Made by a program: the position numbers and the translations under genes. From NCBI GenBank assembly GCA_013824055.1, contig PNNE01000026.1, positions 1-6,260 on the forward strand: a stretch of DNA of 6,260 bases, given 5' to 3'. Source of the stretch: Rhodobacter sp. (GTDB lineage: Bacteria; Pseudomonadota; Alphaproteobacteria; Rhodobacterales; Rhodobacteraceae). Positions 6,201 through 6,260 of the stretch are shown piece after piece. Within the stretch, counting starts at the first letter, position 1. Every line of letters starts with the position of its first letter. A model generated the notes under the pieces. The model was not told the DNA's origin and searched no databases. It saw only the letters and a list, made by a program, of their open reading frames with translations.

Positions 6201-6260
6201 ATGGCTAAAGTCATCGGTATTGACCTCGGGACCACGAACTCCTGCGTTGCCATCATGGAC
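6201..6260 (+). CDS. dnaK: Chaperone DnaK (Hsp70), N-terminal 20 codons only
   Basis: DnaK is the cytosolic ATP-driven Hsp70 chaperone that works with DnaJ and GrpE in folding and heat-shock control. Only the first 20 codons are in the window. They hold the nearly invariant phosphate-1 loop of the ATPase domain (GIDLGTTNS, residues 6-14) followed by CVAIMD. The ATG at 6201 is preceded by AAAGGGA (6187-6193), about 8 bases upstream, and the encoded start MAKVIGIDLG is typical of proteobacterial DnaK. The paralog HscA normally lacks this exact start. The gene continues past the right edge; dnaJ is often next but cannot be seen. A candidate sigma-70/RpoH promoter and a leader of about 100 bases lie upstream. 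Confidence 0.96.
   Translation, partial: MAKVIGIDLGTTNSCVAIMD

Overview
The window is high-GC, gene-dense bacterial chromosome with ATGA stop/start overlaps. The gene set points to an alphaproteobacterium, most likely of the Rhodobacteraceae/Paracoccaceae (Paracoccus- or Rhodobacter-like): Kdo activation, a KpsM-type exporter permease, a COG3650-like envelope protein and dnaK. This assignment rests on protein style and context, not on a database search.

Minus strand, read right to left (4467 down to 1): cysQ (PAP phosphatase) overlaps kdsB (CMP-Kdo synthetase) by 4 bases. After a 173-base gap comes galU (UTP-glucose-1-phosphate uridylyltransferase), followed 2 bases later by a GT2-type glycosyltransferase that has to use a TTG or other weak start. 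Last is a second, paralogous glycosyltransferase that runs off the left edge. This last gene carries a single-base frameshift at about 481-482, so it is broken or the base call is wrong.

Plus strand: a 109-base divergent spacer (4468-4576) separates cysQ from a KpsM-like ABC-2 polysaccharide-export permease. The permease overlaps by 4 bases a small secreted protein with an SH3 domain and a COG3650-like C-terminal part. A 206-base spacer (5995-6200) holds a good promoter candidate and a structured leader for dnaK, whose first 20 codons close the window.

Read together, most genes serve the cell surface. GalU makes UDP-glucose, KdsB makes CMP-Kdo, the two glycosyltransferases could use activated sugars, and the permease could export a lipid-linked glycan. 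CysQ removes PAP, the by-product of PAPS-dependent sulfate transfer or assimilation. dnaK is a separate housekeeping/heat-shock unit. I see no tRNA, rRNA, CRISPR array, insertion sequence or integrase, and no gene-free stretch longer than about 206 bases.
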